DNA of 64,000 nt from Streptomyces antarcticus (GCF_026627255.1 NZ_JAPNLM010000010.1:124001-188000), one strand, 5' to 3'. Shown: positions 30,519-39,784, counted from the stretch's first letter. A program made the numbers and translations. Notes: generated by a model from the sequence alone, not told the origin.

Positions 30519-33362
30519 GTGACCCAGCAGGACCGTGAACCCGGCAAGTACCTGAACACCCTCGCCTTCCGCTGTACCCCGGAGCTGGTCGGCGACGCCG
30601 CAGTCCACGTGCGCCACTTCGACGAGGCGACCTGGAAGCTCTGGGACGACTTCGACAGGCTCTGCAAGAAGAAGTTCAGGAACGACTCGGCCCAGGCCCC
30701 CTACTCCATCGCCACCACGGTCCTCAACATGACCAGCGGCGGCTACGTGTACTTCGATCCCGACCGCCGCGCCCCGTTCCTCGCCTCCCTCCAACCCCTC
30801 GACGACAAGCTGCTTCGCCGTGTGTTCACCCTCGCCTATCACCTCGCCCTGGGGCAGGACGTCAGCACCATCGACCTCACCGCTCCTCCTGAGCTCGCCA
30901 AGAGGTTCGCTGACACCCCTGAACACACGTACTCGCTAGCCACCTACCTCCAGACCACGAAGAACGCTCAGCCCACGGCCCCCAACTGGCTCTACCGCAC
31001 AGTTGCCTGGCAGCTCTCCCAGCAGCTCGCCACCGAGCCCTGGGCCATCTCCGACAGCCGGACCGTCAAGCTGCGGCCCGACACCACCGGCGGCCTGGTC
31101 GCCTTCGACGACCCCTGGACGAACGAGCAGGGCGGTCGCTACGCCCTCTCCCGAACAGCTCTCAACCTGAAGACGCTGCCCAACGTCTCCAATCCCGTGC
31201 TGCTGCTGACATCACGGGTAACCCGGATCTCCTCCTCCCTGGTCTTCTCCAACACCGCCCTCGCCGAGCAGCCCGGCAGGAACCACCCGCTCCTTGAGGT
31301 CACCCTCAACGGCCGCGGAGGTGCTCGCACCATCAACCGCCTTGCGCTGCAGGCTCTCGGCCGCCTGGAGATGGATTACTCCATCCTGCGTGCTATCGAT
31401 GAGCGGTCGCAGGCGGAGCAGAAGCTGCTCGCCGAGGTGGCAAAGGCGAAAGCCGAGGGGAAGGAGCCGCCCCGCTTCGCCAGCGGGCACCCCGGCAAGG
31501 TGTGGCCCATCCTGCCGAAGAATTTCTCCTTCCCCGTCGGCACCGGTACCGGCATGCAGCACCTGCGGCTCCTGTACCAGCACTTCACCAAGGTCTTCGA
31601 CACCGACGCCGTGCCGCTGGAGGCACGTGAAGTACGGATGAGCCTGCCGCACCGGCCGACAGACCCCGAGAACATCTCGAAGATGGAATACCTCCGCCGC
31701 AAGGCAGAGCGCGAGGCACATCCGGAGCCCAAGACACTGGGTCCGATCCGTAAGCGCGGCACCCTTTTCCCGACCCCAGAATCCATCTCCGCCTCAGTCG
31801 AGGCCGCCGGCTTCAAGAAGCTGCGCATCGTCTGCCTCTGGTACCAGGACGACACCCGGCTCCGGATGCTTGACACCTTCTGCAAGAGCTTCGACCTCAA
31901 CCCCGAAGGGCTCGACCGGGAGAACGGCCAGGAACTCCGGCTGCACGGCGACCAGATCGTCGCAGAATTCCACTACGCCCCCGCCTTCCTCAAGCCCGGC
32001 CCCTCCGGCGAACGCAGGGACGCACTGGCGGCCACCGGCGCACCGATCCGCTCCCAGAACGGGGTGCTTGTCGCAGCATGGTGCGAGACCGAGATTCCCA
32101 CGTCGGTAGTGGCAGAGGAGTATGCGGGGGTCAGTTTGGACGATCTCGACGCCAAGCCGCAGACCAGGAACATCTTCGGAGACCTCGGCGTCCCCAGCCA
32201 GTACCTCCGTGGCCAAGACGAGAAGGGTGTCGTTTTCAAGCCCAAGGCCAAGGACCACCCCGCCGAGATGGCCCTTCTCGATCTCTACCGGTCGCTCGGC
32301 ATCGTCGACGGCCGCATTGCGGACGCCCTACGTCCGGAGAAGGCGGGTTACCCGGTCGACCGCATCGCACACGTGGGTATCCACGTACGGCAACAGAACC
32401 GACGAAAGGGGGAGTTCGGCCAGCCCAAGGTCGTCATCACCGCGTCCGCCCTCGTGCCTCCGCAAGCCACCGGCGGTACCTGGACCATGCTCGGGTGGAG
32501 CTCTACCCGGCCCGAATGGCAGCCCTACCACCTCGCCCAGCCGGCCTTCCACGCCAGCGCCTACCCAGAGGGAACGGGCGATAAGAAGACCTACCGGCAG
32601 CGCTGGGACGACGCGGCCGAGACCGTCGAACGCGCCCTCGCCGATCTCGCCGACGAACTCGACGGTACGCCGTACGTCGTCACCGTGGACGAGTTGGCCT
32701 CCCGACGAATGTGGGACGGGCTGCAGAACATGCGGCAGGGAGGCTCGCCCGGTGACGGCAACAGCCGCTACTGGCTCCCCGGCACCACGCTGAGCCGCGA
32801 TGACAGGCCGCAGGCCGTCGTCCGCATCAACATCGACAGCGATGAAGTGCCGCAGCCGGTGAGCACCACCCGTTTTGTCAAGGCCAAGGACAGCGAGCCG
32901 GTGGAGCAGGACACGGCGACCACGCTCTACCAGGTCACCACGGACTTTGGCGCACCTGCATGGATCCTTTGCAACGTCCCGCGAGCCTTCGACGGGGACG
33001 GAGCGGGCCGGTTGGGCTCGAAATACACGCGTTGGGATGCCAAGGCATCCGTCTTCTCCGATAAGAAGGAGGACCGCCGCAAGGGAGAGATGCCGCAGAA
33101 CTGGTACTCCATGACGGCCAGCGAAATCTACCCGCTCGCCTGCGCTGCCGGAGTCTCCGAGGAAGCCCTCGCCATCACCACGGCGAAGCTCTGTCACCAG
33201 AGCCAGTTCTGGGACGGCCGCTCCCGTTTCCCGCTCCCCCTGCACGCCGCGAAGCAGATGGACCTCGACCACCCGCAGTACCGACGCACGGCCGCGCCTG
33301 AGGAGAAGCTGAACCCGGAACTCGGTATCGAGGACGCTACTGCCGAGGGAACCGAGGAGTAG
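30519..33362 (+). CDS. pPIWI-RE prokaryotic Argonaute-like protein
   Basis: A 947-aa protein of the pPIWI-RE family, whose MID and RNase H-fold PIWI domains are predicted to hold a short guide nucleic acid. The N-terminal 350 residues form the family-specific module, the middle (about 400-600) the MID-like region (KLRIVCLWYQDDTRLRMLD), and the C-terminal 320 residues the PIWI part. AVVRINIDSDEVPQP (about 766-780) fits the conserved Arg and Glu that name the family. The expected first catalytic Asp is not evident in RIAHVGIHVRQQ (about 622), so slicing may be lost. GTG 30519 has a GAAGAGG site, 24 bp after the helicase. Confidence 0.87.
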   Translation: MTQQDREPGKYLNTLAFRCTPELVGDAAVHVRHFDEATWKLWDDFDRLCKKKFRNDSAQAPYSIATTVLNMTSGGYVYFDPDRRAPFLASLQPLDDKLLRRVFTLAYHLALGQDVSTIDLTAPPELAKRFADTPEHTYSLATYLQTTKNAQPTAPNWLYRTVAWQLSQQLATEPWAISDSRTVKLRPDTTGGLVAFDDPWTNEQGGRYALSRTALNLKTLPNVSNPVLLLTSRVTRISSSLVFSNTALAEQPGRNHPLLEVTLNGRGGARTINRLALQALGRLEMDYSILRAIDERSQAEQKLLAEVAKAKAEGKEPPRFASGHPGKVWPILPKNFSFPVGTGTGMQHLRLLYQHFTKVFDTDAVPLEAREVRMSLPHRPTDPENISKMEYLRRKAEREAHPEPKTLGPIRKRGTLFPTPESISASVEAAGFKKLRIVCLWYQDDTRLRMLDTFCKSFDLNPEGLDRENGQELRLHGDQIVAEFHYAPAFLKPGPSGERRDALAATGAPIRSQNGVLVAAWCETEIPTSVVAEEYAGVSLDDLDAKPQTRNIFGDLGVPSQYLRGQDEKGVVFKPKAKDHPAEMALLDLYRSLGIVDGRIADALRPEKAGYPVDRIAHVGIHVRQQNRRKGEFGQPKVVITASALVPPQATGGTWTMLGWSSTRPEWQPYHLAQPAFHASAYPEGTGDKKTYRQRWDDAAETVERALADLADELDGTPYVVTVDELASRRMWDGLQNMRQGGSPGDGNSRYWLPGTTLSRDDRPQAVVRINIDSDEVPQPVSTTRFVKAKDSEPVEQDTATTLYQVTTDFGAPAWILCNVPRAFDGDGAGRLGSKYTRWDAKASVFSDKKEDRRKGEMPQNWYSMTASEIYPLACAAGVSEEALAITTAKLCHQSQFWDGRSRFPLPLHAAKQMDLDHPQYRRTAAPEEKLNPELGIEDATAEGTEE

Positions 33363-33379
33363 AAGTACTAGGGCTCGCA

Positions 33380-33415
33380 GGGGGCGGCTTCACCGAGTTC
33401 CGTAATACCGCCCCC
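33380..33415. terminator. convergent terminator after pPIWI-RE
   Basis: GGGGGCGG and CCGCCCCC are separated by 20 bases, between the pPIWI-RE stop and the end of the minus-strand gene. Confidence 0.55.
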
Positions 33416-34226
33416 ACATACGGAACCGCGACCTGTTCGTCTCGACCTGGTGATCGTGGCTACGTTCCAGACGAGCTTCGTGAATAGGGTTTGCCGCCGC
33501 ACTATCGGGACCAAGAGCTGCAGTGCGCCGTTGCCGCACTGCGGCGATGGCTGCTGAGCCTCGGCGAGCACCAAGCTTCACGTTGAGGCAGTCGTTCGAG
33601 TCCATCGCCATCCCAGAGGGGGTGTAAGCGATGACGCCGTGCTCGGACCCGGCCAGGGCCCGCATCGCGGTGCACCGCTGCCCGGCGTCGCCGCTGGTGT
33701 ACTTGATCACGACCGAGTCCCTGCGGTCGGCTGGGTCTTCTTCATCAGGATTGCCGGGCAGGATGTAGGCCGCCTCCACGTCCTGGACACGCTTCACCCA
33801 TGCGGGGACTCCGGCCCCGAAGCTGGGAGCCACGCGGGGGGTGGGTGTGTCAGGGGCCTGCGGCGTCGGCGCAGTCGATGGTGAAACCGCCGAGGGGCTC
33901 ATCGGTGCGATGGGTGCTGCCGACACGTGAGAGGGCGCCGAGGTGGTCCCGTTCACGTCACTGTCATCGAGGTCGAGCAGGAATGCCAAGGCGACGACGG
34001 CTACGAGTCCGAGGCCGGCGAACAGGCAGGCCCGGGAGAGCGGCGGCCCCGCACCAGCAGGCGTCGTCTGAGAGGTCAGTCTGTCCGGAGGGACGGATAG
34101 CTCGCTTCCGGTGCTGAGCATTCGTATCTCGATGTTGCCGTCGGCCGCGTGGCCCGTGACATTGGCACGGTTCCCCAGGTACCGGACGATCGAGCCGACC
34201 GGGAAGCTCTGTGGCGCGGGCGTCAA
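33390..34226 (-). CDS. single-pass membrane protein of unknown function
   Basis: A 278-aa protein. The first 55 residues form a small beta-rich domain (FPVGSIVRYLGNRANVTGHA). Next come a transmembrane helix at about residues 68-88 (LFAGLGLVAVVALAFLLDL), a Ser/Thr/Pro-rich linker and a C-terminal extracytoplasmic domain with DPADRRDSVVIKYTSGDAGQ and an isolated pair of cysteines. No family is recognised. It faces the pPIWI-RE operon and may be unrelated to it. Confidence 0.6.
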   Translation of the reverse strand: MTPAPQSFPVGSIVRYLGNRANVTGHAADGNIEIRMLSTGSELSVPPDRLTSQTTPAGAGPPLSRACLFAGLGLVAVVALAFLLDLDDSDVNGTTSAPSHVSAAPIAPMSPSAVSPSTAPTPQAPDTPTPRVAPSFGAGVPAWVKRVQDVEAAYILPGNPDEEDPADRRDSVVIKYTSGDAGQRCTAMRALAGSEHGVIAYTPSGMAMDSNDCLNVKLGARRGSAAIAAVRQRRTAALGPDSAAANPIHEARLERSHDHQVETNRSRFRMWGRYYGTR

Positions 34227-34265
34227 AGCAGGAGCCTTTCGATTGCAGGAGATAAAGCTGGTGGC

Positions 34266-34733
34266 TCAGCCGAGGTAGGGGTATGTGCCGGCGAGGTAGT
34301 CGCCGATCTGCTGGCGCATGCTGGGGTGGATGTCGTACTGGTCGAGCTCGGTGGGCTGGATGAAGCGGACGCCGTCAGCCTCGTCGTTGATGGTGGGATC
34401 GCCGCCGAGGGGGCGGCCGATGTAGGTGTTCTCGTACTGCTGGCGGATCTCGCCGTCGGTGTAGGCCACGATGTGGTGGGGGTTGGTGTAGACGCCGAGG
34501 AAGCCGGTGATCTCGGCGACGATGCCGGTTTCCTCCAGGCATTCGCGGACCGCGCATTCGGCGGCGGTCTCGCCGATGTCCTGGGCGCCGCCGGGCAGCG
34601 CCCACTGGCCGGTGTCCCGGCGACGCTGGAGCAGGATGGCGCCGTTGTCGTCCATGACGAGCAGGTTGCTCGCAGGGATGAGGGTGTTGGCCTTCGGCGC
34701 GGTGGGGTCGTTGTAGTACTCAGTCCTACCCAT
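34266..34733 (-). CDS. Nudix hydrolase
   Basis: A 155-aa Nudix enzyme that hydrolyses nucleoside diphosphates linked to another moiety. The Nudix box is complete: GAQDIGETAAECAVREC followed by LEETGI (about residues 50-73), preceded by GQWALPGG. ATG 34733 has a GGAGGGG site. It lies next to the aspartyl-tRNA synthetase and the candidate peptide cluster, where two more Nudix genes occur; the substrate is not deducible. Confidence 0.88.
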   Translation of the reverse strand: MGRTEYYNDPTAPKANTLIPASNLLVMDDNGAILLQRRRDTGQWALPGGAQDIGETAAECAVRECLEETGIVAEITGFLGVYTNPHHIVAYTDGEIRQQYENTYIGRPLGGDPTINDEADGVRFIQPTELDQYDIHPSMRQQIGDYLAGTYPYLG

Positions 34734-35217
34734 GTGCGGCGGTCCCCTCCTGGTCGGGAGTCCAGGGCCGCGAGCGGCCCGGACGGCTTCGCGGCCCGAT
34801 CGTAGTTGCCGCGTACTCGTGGTGGCCTTGCACGGTAGCGATGGACGAAGGGGCGTCCGATTTGGCCCCGGCAGGGGCAGCATCCGGTCACCTGGCGCGC
34901 CGCCGCCGTGAATCCGTTGCGAGGGGCTTGTGGGATCCCTATCCTCGTGACCAACGCGTCGACGGAGATGAGTAGCCACGGATCATGCGAGCAGAGAGAG
35001 CCGCCGGTAGCTGTGAAGGCGGACTCGCACCCGTAGTGAAGACCCTCCCGAGCGCGGGGAGGAAAGGCCCTCGGGCCCAATGCCCCGCCGGTTTGCCCCC
35101 GTCATCGGGCTGAATGAGGCCGCCGCTGTCTGGCGGTGGCAAAGGCGTGGTGGCACCGCGAGTACCCTTCTCGCCCACGCTTCCAAGGGATCATGACGAC
35201 GCCCCTGGAGGGCTGCG
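34734..35217. other. divergent promoter region before aspS
   Basis: A 484-bp gap between the Nudix gene (minus) and the aspartyl-tRNA synthetase (plus). I see no gene in it. The only clear signal is the GGAGGG ribosome site for ATG 35218; no convincing T-box or other leader structure was recognised by eye. Confidence 0.4.
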
Positions 35218-36534
35218 ATGATCCACAGCACTAGCCGCGTACTGGTTTCTGACCTACGCGCACACCTCGACCAGACCGTCACCGTCTCCGGCTGGGTGAA
35301 CGCATTCCGGCTGCAGCGCAAGATGCAGTTCGTCATCCTGCGGGACCACTCCGGCATGGCGCAGGTGACCCACAAGCGCGACGGCGGCACGCTCGAAGCC
35401 GTCATCGAGTCGCTGACCCCCGAGTCCGCCGTCCGGATCACCGGACGTGTCGTAGAGGCGGCCCAGGTCAACCTGGGCGGGCTGGAGATCGTCCCCGAGA
35501 CGATCGAGGTGCTGAACCGGGCGGAGACGCCGCTGCCGATCGACGAGCACACCGGCCCCGAGCACCGGCTCGACTGGCGGTTCCTTGACGTACGCAAGCG
35601 GGCCACCGCGCAGATGGTGTTCGCCGCGCAGACGACCCTGGAGCAGGGGCTGCGCGAGTACGCCATGCAGAACGGCTGCACGGAGATGCACACGCCGAAG
35701 CTGATGGGCACTGCCTCGGAGTCCGGCGCGGAGGTGTTCAAGCTCGGGTACTTCGACCGCTCGGCGTACCTGGCGCAGTCGCCGCAGTTCTACAAGCAGA
35801 TGGCCGTGGCCGCGGGCATCGACAGGGTCTTCGAGATCGGGCCTGTCTTCCGGGCCGAGCCGTCGTATACCTCCCGACATGCGACCGAGTTCACCGGCGT
35901 GGACGTCGAGCTGTCGTGGATCGACGACGTCGAGGACGTGATGGCGTTCGAGGAGCGGATGCTCGCCCACGCCATCGCAAAGGTCGCAGAGGTCCACGGT
36001 GAGGCGATCCGGGAGGTCTTCGGGATCGAGGTCGTCGTGCCGGAGGCTCCGTTCCCCAGGATCACGATGGCCGAGGCGCAGGAGATCCTGCGGGCCGGCG
36101 GCTGGGACCCCGAAGGCGTCAAGGAGGACCTGGACCCGGAAGGTGAGCGCACCATCGCCGCCCACATGAAGGAGCTCACGGGCCACGAGTTCGTGTTCAT
36201 CACGCACTACCCGGCCAGCATCAGGCCCTTCTACCACATGCGTCCGGCGGACCAGCCTGACCTGACACTCAGCTTCGACCTGCTCTGGAAGGGCCTGGAG
36301 ATCACCACCGGGGCCCAGCGTGAGCACCGCTCCGACGTGCTGCTCAAGCAGGCGGAGGAGAAGAGCATGGACACCGAGCCGATGCAGGACTACATGAACA
36401 TCTTCCGCTTCGGGTGCCCGCCCCACGGCGGCCTCGGCGCCGGCCTGGGCCGGATCCTGATGGTCATGCTCGGCCTGGACTCGATCCGCGAGGCCGCGTT
36501 CCTGTTCCGCGGCCCGAACCGCCTCACCCCCTGA
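35218..36534 (+). CDS. aspS: aspartyl-tRNA synthetase, archaeal/non-discriminating type
   Basis: A 438-aa class IIb synthetase that charges tRNA with aspartate. It has an OB-fold anticodon domain (residues 1-105) and a catalytic core with motif 2 VFRAEPSYTSRHATEF (about 217) and motif 3 GGLGAGLGRILMVMLGL (about 403). At 438 aa it lacks the GAD insertion and C-terminal extension of the roughly 590-aa bacterial housekeeping enzyme, so it is the short archaeal-like type and probably a second copy in this genome. It is followed by a strong terminator, so it is its own unit. It might provide self-resistance or a biosynthetic Asp-tRNA pool for the adjacent cluster. Confidence 0.9.
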   Translation: MIHSTSRVLVSDLRAHLDQTVTVSGWVNAFRLQRKMQFVILRDHSGMAQVTHKRDGGTLEAVIESLTPESAVRITGRVVEAAQVNLGGLEIVPETIEVLNRAETPLPIDEHTGPEHRLDWRFLDVRKRATAQMVFAAQTTLEQGLREYAMQNGCTEMHTPKLMGTASESGAEVFKLGYFDRSAYLAQSPQFYKQMAVAAGIDRVFEIGPVFRAEPSYTSRHATEFTGVDVELSWIDDVEDVMAFEERMLAHAIAKVAEVHGEAIREVFGIEVVVPEAPFPRITMAEAQEILRAGGWDPEGVKEDLDPEGERTIAAHMKELTGHEFVFITHYPASIRPFYHMRPADQPDLTLSFDLLWKGLEITTGAQREHRSDVLLKQAEEKSMDTEPMQDYMNIFRFGCPPHGGLGAGLGRILMVMLGLDSIREAAFLFRGPNRLTP

Positions 36535-36552
36535 GCCAGGGGTAGACGCACC

Positions 36553-36585
36553 GCTGCCCCACCGCCGGCCTGGCGGCGGGGCAGC
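36553..36585. terminator. terminator after aspS
   Basis: GCTGCCCC-A-CCGCC and GGCGG-C-GGGGCAGC form a 14-bp stem with one mismatch and a short loop. Confidence 0.8.
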
Positions 36586-36647
36586 AGGGGCTCACCGGGT
36601 GTGGCCGAGGTCGAGCGGCCCCGCCTCGGCGGGGTTCTTGTCACTGG

Positions 36648-37045
36648 ATGTCGCACAGCAGTGAGACCACCTATGGGCAGGAGTGGCTCGGCGGCCCGCT
36701 CGCTGCCCACCGTGCGTGGTGCGTATCCGAAGGGATGGCCCCGGAGGAGTGGCGCAGCACCCTCAACGACGACCCGGAGGGTCGGCGTCTGTACGCGGCG
36801 CTGGAGGTCGGGGAGATAAGGCAGGTTGAATGGCACGAGGGCACTGCCGTTCTGCTGGGCGCGCACGTGGACCCGGTGAACCTGAAGGGGCGGGGGTGCC
36901 AGCGGCTCGTCGGATGGCGGCCCTTGCCAGTGCGGCGCGGGCTGCTGGTGATCGGGTCGCCCTGTTGTCCAACGGCTTCGGATTGGACCCGTTCAACGCG
37001 TACGAGCACGCCGGACTCTCCCATCGCTATTCAGGCAGGTCTTGT
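36648..37045 (+). pseudogene. hypothetical protein, probably frameshifted
   Basis: One frame reads well from ATG 36648 (MSHSSETTYGQEWLGGPL, then APEEWRSTLNDDPEGRRLYA) to about DPVNLKG. After the G-run at 36886-36896 the sensible text moves to another frame (RMAALASAARAAGDRVALLS, then GFGLDPFNAYEHAGLSHRYS). A one-base indel in the G-run explains this. The 3' end runs into the opposite-strand gene, and the exact end is unclear. No function is recognised. Confidence 0.4.
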
Positions 37046-37048
37046 GGT

Positions 37049-37399
37049 TCATGCACGCAGGGAGCTGCTGCGGGCTCGGTGACGGCCTCCGCGGGTTCGG
37101 GGGTGGTCGTCCACCTCGATTCGCGTGTGGGTGCTGCTTCGGTGCGGCTCGTCTATGAGGCGGATGGACTGCCATACCCGCTCGTGGAGTTCGGAGATGC
37201 AGGGGTCACAGGCGAACATCGGTGCCTGCATGCCCGCGACGCTCGCTGGCCCTATCCATAAGACGCGTGTCCGGCGTTGGCCGCAGTACAGCCAGCAGAC
37301 ACCGTCGACCCACGCGTTCGAGTCATCGGTTTGGGCGGGCGTGGGCAGACCTTCGTGGACGTACGCCGCGATCCCGGGAATCACCAGGTGGTTGAGCAT
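37049..37399 (-). CDS. small Cys-pair protein, possible zinc binder
   Basis: A 116-aa protein with two cysteine pairs, CWLYC (about residue 35) and CDPC (about residue 64), that could hold a zinc ion. GGAG lies 8 bp before ATG 37399. It follows the peptide cluster on the same strand. No family is recognised. Confidence 0.55.
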   Translation of the reverse strand: MLNHLVIPGIAAYVHEGLPTPAQTDDSNAWVDGVCWLYCGQRRTRVLWIGPASVAGMQAPMFACDPCISELHERVWQSIRLIDEPHRSSTHTRIEVDDHPRTRGGRHRARSSSLRA

Positions 37400-37472
37400 C
37401 AGGAGTCTCCAGTTCGGTTCGCGTCTTCACCGGTTGTGGGTGGGGAAGTCGGATGGCGCCTTGCGGCGGTGA

Positions 37473-38768
37473 CTACTGGCGGATGTACGTGAGTCCGGGG
37501 GCGCGGTCGAGGTCGAGGGTGAAGCGGTCGACCTGGTCCGTGCTGCTGGGCACGGTGAGGGTGTAGCCGTTGCCGGCGTAGATGCCCGAGCCCGTGGGGA
37601 TGAGCTGGTCGCATGTCCCTCGGCGCCACAGGTGGAGAGCGTCGGCCCTGCGGGTGAGGCGAAGGCTGCCGGGGGCCTGGTCGCAGGCGAAGGTGCCGAG
37701 CTCTGTGTGCTGGCCGACGTGGTCGGGTGTGGGCTGATCTTGTATGCCAGTGCTTGAGGCTCGCTCCCGGGCTGCTGCGCGGACGAGGGCCTCCTTCTGG
37801 GCCAGCGTCGGCTGCCGGTGGAGGTCCCGGAGGATGGCGGCGGTGACGCGGTCGGCCGAGAGCCTGGCGTTGTTGGACAGGACGATCACGCGCAGCCCCG
37901 ATGCCTCTAGGTGGGTAGCGGCGGAGAAGCCCTGTTCGTGGCCGTAGTGGAAGACAGCGGTGTGGTCGGGGCGGGCGTCGGCGTAGAGCCCGGGGCCGTA
38001 GAGATAGGGCTCGTGGTCGCTGGGCTCGTAGTCCACAGTTTCCTGCCAGGGGAGCTGGTGGGGGTGCTGCCAGCGCTGGTGGAGGTAGGTGAGCCAGCGG
38101 TCGAGATCGCCGACTGCGGTCCATAGGGTTCCGGGGCCGGGCAGGGTGACCGGCACTTCTGTGTGCTGCCAGCCGTGGTGGGTGGCCTGGTAGGCGGATG
38201 CGGCTCCGGGGATGACCTGGCGCGGGTCCGCTTTGAAGTGGGTGGAGTGCATGCCGAGCGGGCCGAAAACGCGGTGCCGGGCGAGGTCGGACAGCGTGGT
38301 GTGGTGGACTGTTTCGAGGATCTCTGCCAGGAGGAGGTAGTTGGTGTTGCTGTAGAGGAAGCGGCCTTCGGGGACGGCGCGCTGGTCCTGGCGGTAGGCG
38401 AGGGTTCGCAGGTCGTCGGCCGTGTAGTGGTCGAGGTCCCGGAAGCCGGCGAGTGAGAGCAGGGACTCGGCGTCGCGTATGCCCGATCGATGGGTGACGA
38501 GGTCCGCGACGGTGACATCGCTGATCTTGAGTCGGGGCAGCAGGTCCGCGGTCTTCTGGTCCAGGCGCAGGAGATCGTCATGCGCGGCGAGCAGGATCAG
38601 GTGGGCGGTGATCTGCTTCGCGACCGAGCCGACGTTGAAGGTGGTGTCCGGTCCGATGGGCAGTCTGTGTTCGAGGCTGGCCAGACCGGTGTGCAGAAGA
38701 GTGGGCTGTTCGCCTGGCCGGTGGACCAGCAGGGTCAGGCCGGGCTCCTCGTCGTGGGCCGCGTTCAC
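37473..38768 (-). CDS. serine beta-lactamase/penicillin-binding-like hydrolase
   Basis: A 431-aa class C/Pab87-like serine hydrolase without a signal peptide. The nucleophile motif SxxK is SVAK (about residue 48), the second motif YSN (about residue 147, in FLYSNTNYLLLAE), and a later HYGHEQGFSA stands for the KTG-like motif. A C-terminal lipocalin-like beta domain follows (about 350-431). ATG 38768 overlaps the stop of the HExxH gene. In peptide clusters such enzymes can act as D-aminopeptidases, esterases or leader-processing hydrolases; the role here is inferred. Confidence 0.8.
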   Translation of the reverse strand: MNAAHDEEPGLTLLVHRPGEQPTLLHTGLASLEHRLPIGPDTTFNVGSVAKQITAHLILLAAHDDLLRLDQKTADLLPRLKISDVTVADLVTHRSGIRDAESLLSLAGFRDLDHYTADDLRTLAYRQDQRAVPEGRFLYSNTNYLLLAEILETVHHTTLSDLARHRVFGPLGMHSTHFKADPRQVIPGAASAYQATHHGWQHTEVPVTLPGPGTLWTAVGDLDRWLTYLHQRWQHPHQLPWQETVDYEPSDHEPYLYGPGLYADARPDHTAVFHYGHEQGFSAATHLEASGLRVIVLSNNARLSADRVTAAILRDLHRQPTLAQKEALVRAAARERASSTGIQDQPTPDHVGQHTELGTFACDQAPGSLRLTRRADALHLWRRGTCDQLIPTGSGIYAGNGYTLTVPSSTDQVDRFTLDLDRAPGLTYIRQ

Positions 38769-39676
38769 AGGGCGAGGGCCTGGCGGTGGGCGGCAGCGAG
38801 GCGGTCACGGAGGCCGTCGTCGCTGATCAGCTCCAGAGCGAGGGCGTGATCGGGCGTGGTGCCGGCGAGGAGGCTTCGCTGTTGGTCGAGGTAGGCGGTC
38901 AGGAACCCGTGCAGATCTCCCGTGGCGCTGTTCAGCGCGTGCGCGGTGAACAGCATGGTGAGCGGGAACGCCCAGCAGGCGTGGAGGAAGCCGAACGCCG
39001 GCCGCATCGTCTGCTTCCACGGGGAGTGGAAGTGCGCGGCGTCGCTGATCTTGCATCCCGTTGCCGCGAGGGCGTCGTTCAGCCAGTTGTGCCCTGCCTC
39101 GTGGATGAGGTCGCGGGCCAGGACGATCGGGTCGTCGACGTGATCCATGAAGACCGTGCCCGGCAGGCGGCTGATGGTCCAGCTGTCGAGGGTCTCGCCG
39201 AGGTTCTTCGTCCGCAGAAGGCACAGGACGACGGCGTGCGCGGCGAGCAGATCGCCGAACCCCGCTCGTGCGGCGCTGGCGTACGCGTCGGCCGCGAGGA
39301 CACGCAGGTGAGGCTGGGCGGGTTCGGTGCCGGGGCCCAGGACGTAGTAGGGGGTCTCGGAGATCGCGGATCGGGGCAGGTCGGCGAGTGTGGGCGCGAC
39401 GACCACGCAGGCGCCGACCGCGGTGGGAACGGAGTTGGTGGTGGCCCCCGCGTCGGGGTGGGCGACATACCAGTCGAAGGTCGCGGCATCGCCGGCGCGG
39501 GCGGCGGCTTCGGCCCCTTCGAGGGCGTGGTGAGCCAGGCAGTAATCGGCCGCCGTACTGGTGCTGGACTGAGGCGCCTGGGATCCGGGGCGGATGACCG
39601 CGTGGATGCGCTGCGTCCGCTCGTGGTGGAGACGGCCGATCGGCGGGAGGTCGAAGAGGTCGGCGAGGATGTGCAT
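38765..39676 (-). CDS. HExxH-motif peptide modification protein
   Basis: A 303-aa protein with HEAGHNWLNDAL near residue 192 and supporting residues in HFHSPWKQTMRP. This matches the actinobacterial HExxH family annotated in RiPP loci, members of which have been assigned as 2-oxoglutarate-dependent peptide beta-hydroxylases rather than proteases. It sits directly downstream of the candidate precursor peptide gene and is translationally coupled to the hydrolase. It is likely to modify the precursor, but the chemistry is not shown by sequence. Confidence 0.75.
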   Translation of the reverse strand: MHILADLFDLPPIGRLHHERTQRIHAVIRPGSQAPQSSTSTAADYCLAHHALEGAEAAARAGDAATFDWYVAHPDAGATTNSVPTAVGACVVVAPTLADLPRSAISETPYYVLGPGTEPAQPHLRVLAADAYASAARAGFGDLLAAHAVVLCLLRTKNLGETLDSWTISRLPGTVFMDHVDDPIVLARDLIHEAGHNWLNDALAATGCKISDAAHFHSPWKQTMRPAFGFLHACWAFPLTMLFTAHALNSATGDLHGFLTAYLDQQRSLLAGTTPDHALALELISDDGLRDRLAAAHRQALAL

Positions 39677-39784
39677 GTGGCGGCTCTCCTGTTCGGTGGT
39701 GGGCCTGGGGCCGGGCCGCAGGTGCTGACGGCCCGGCCCCAGGTGTGTTCACCGGCTGCGTTCAGCGTGCCGGGCGGCTGTGGT

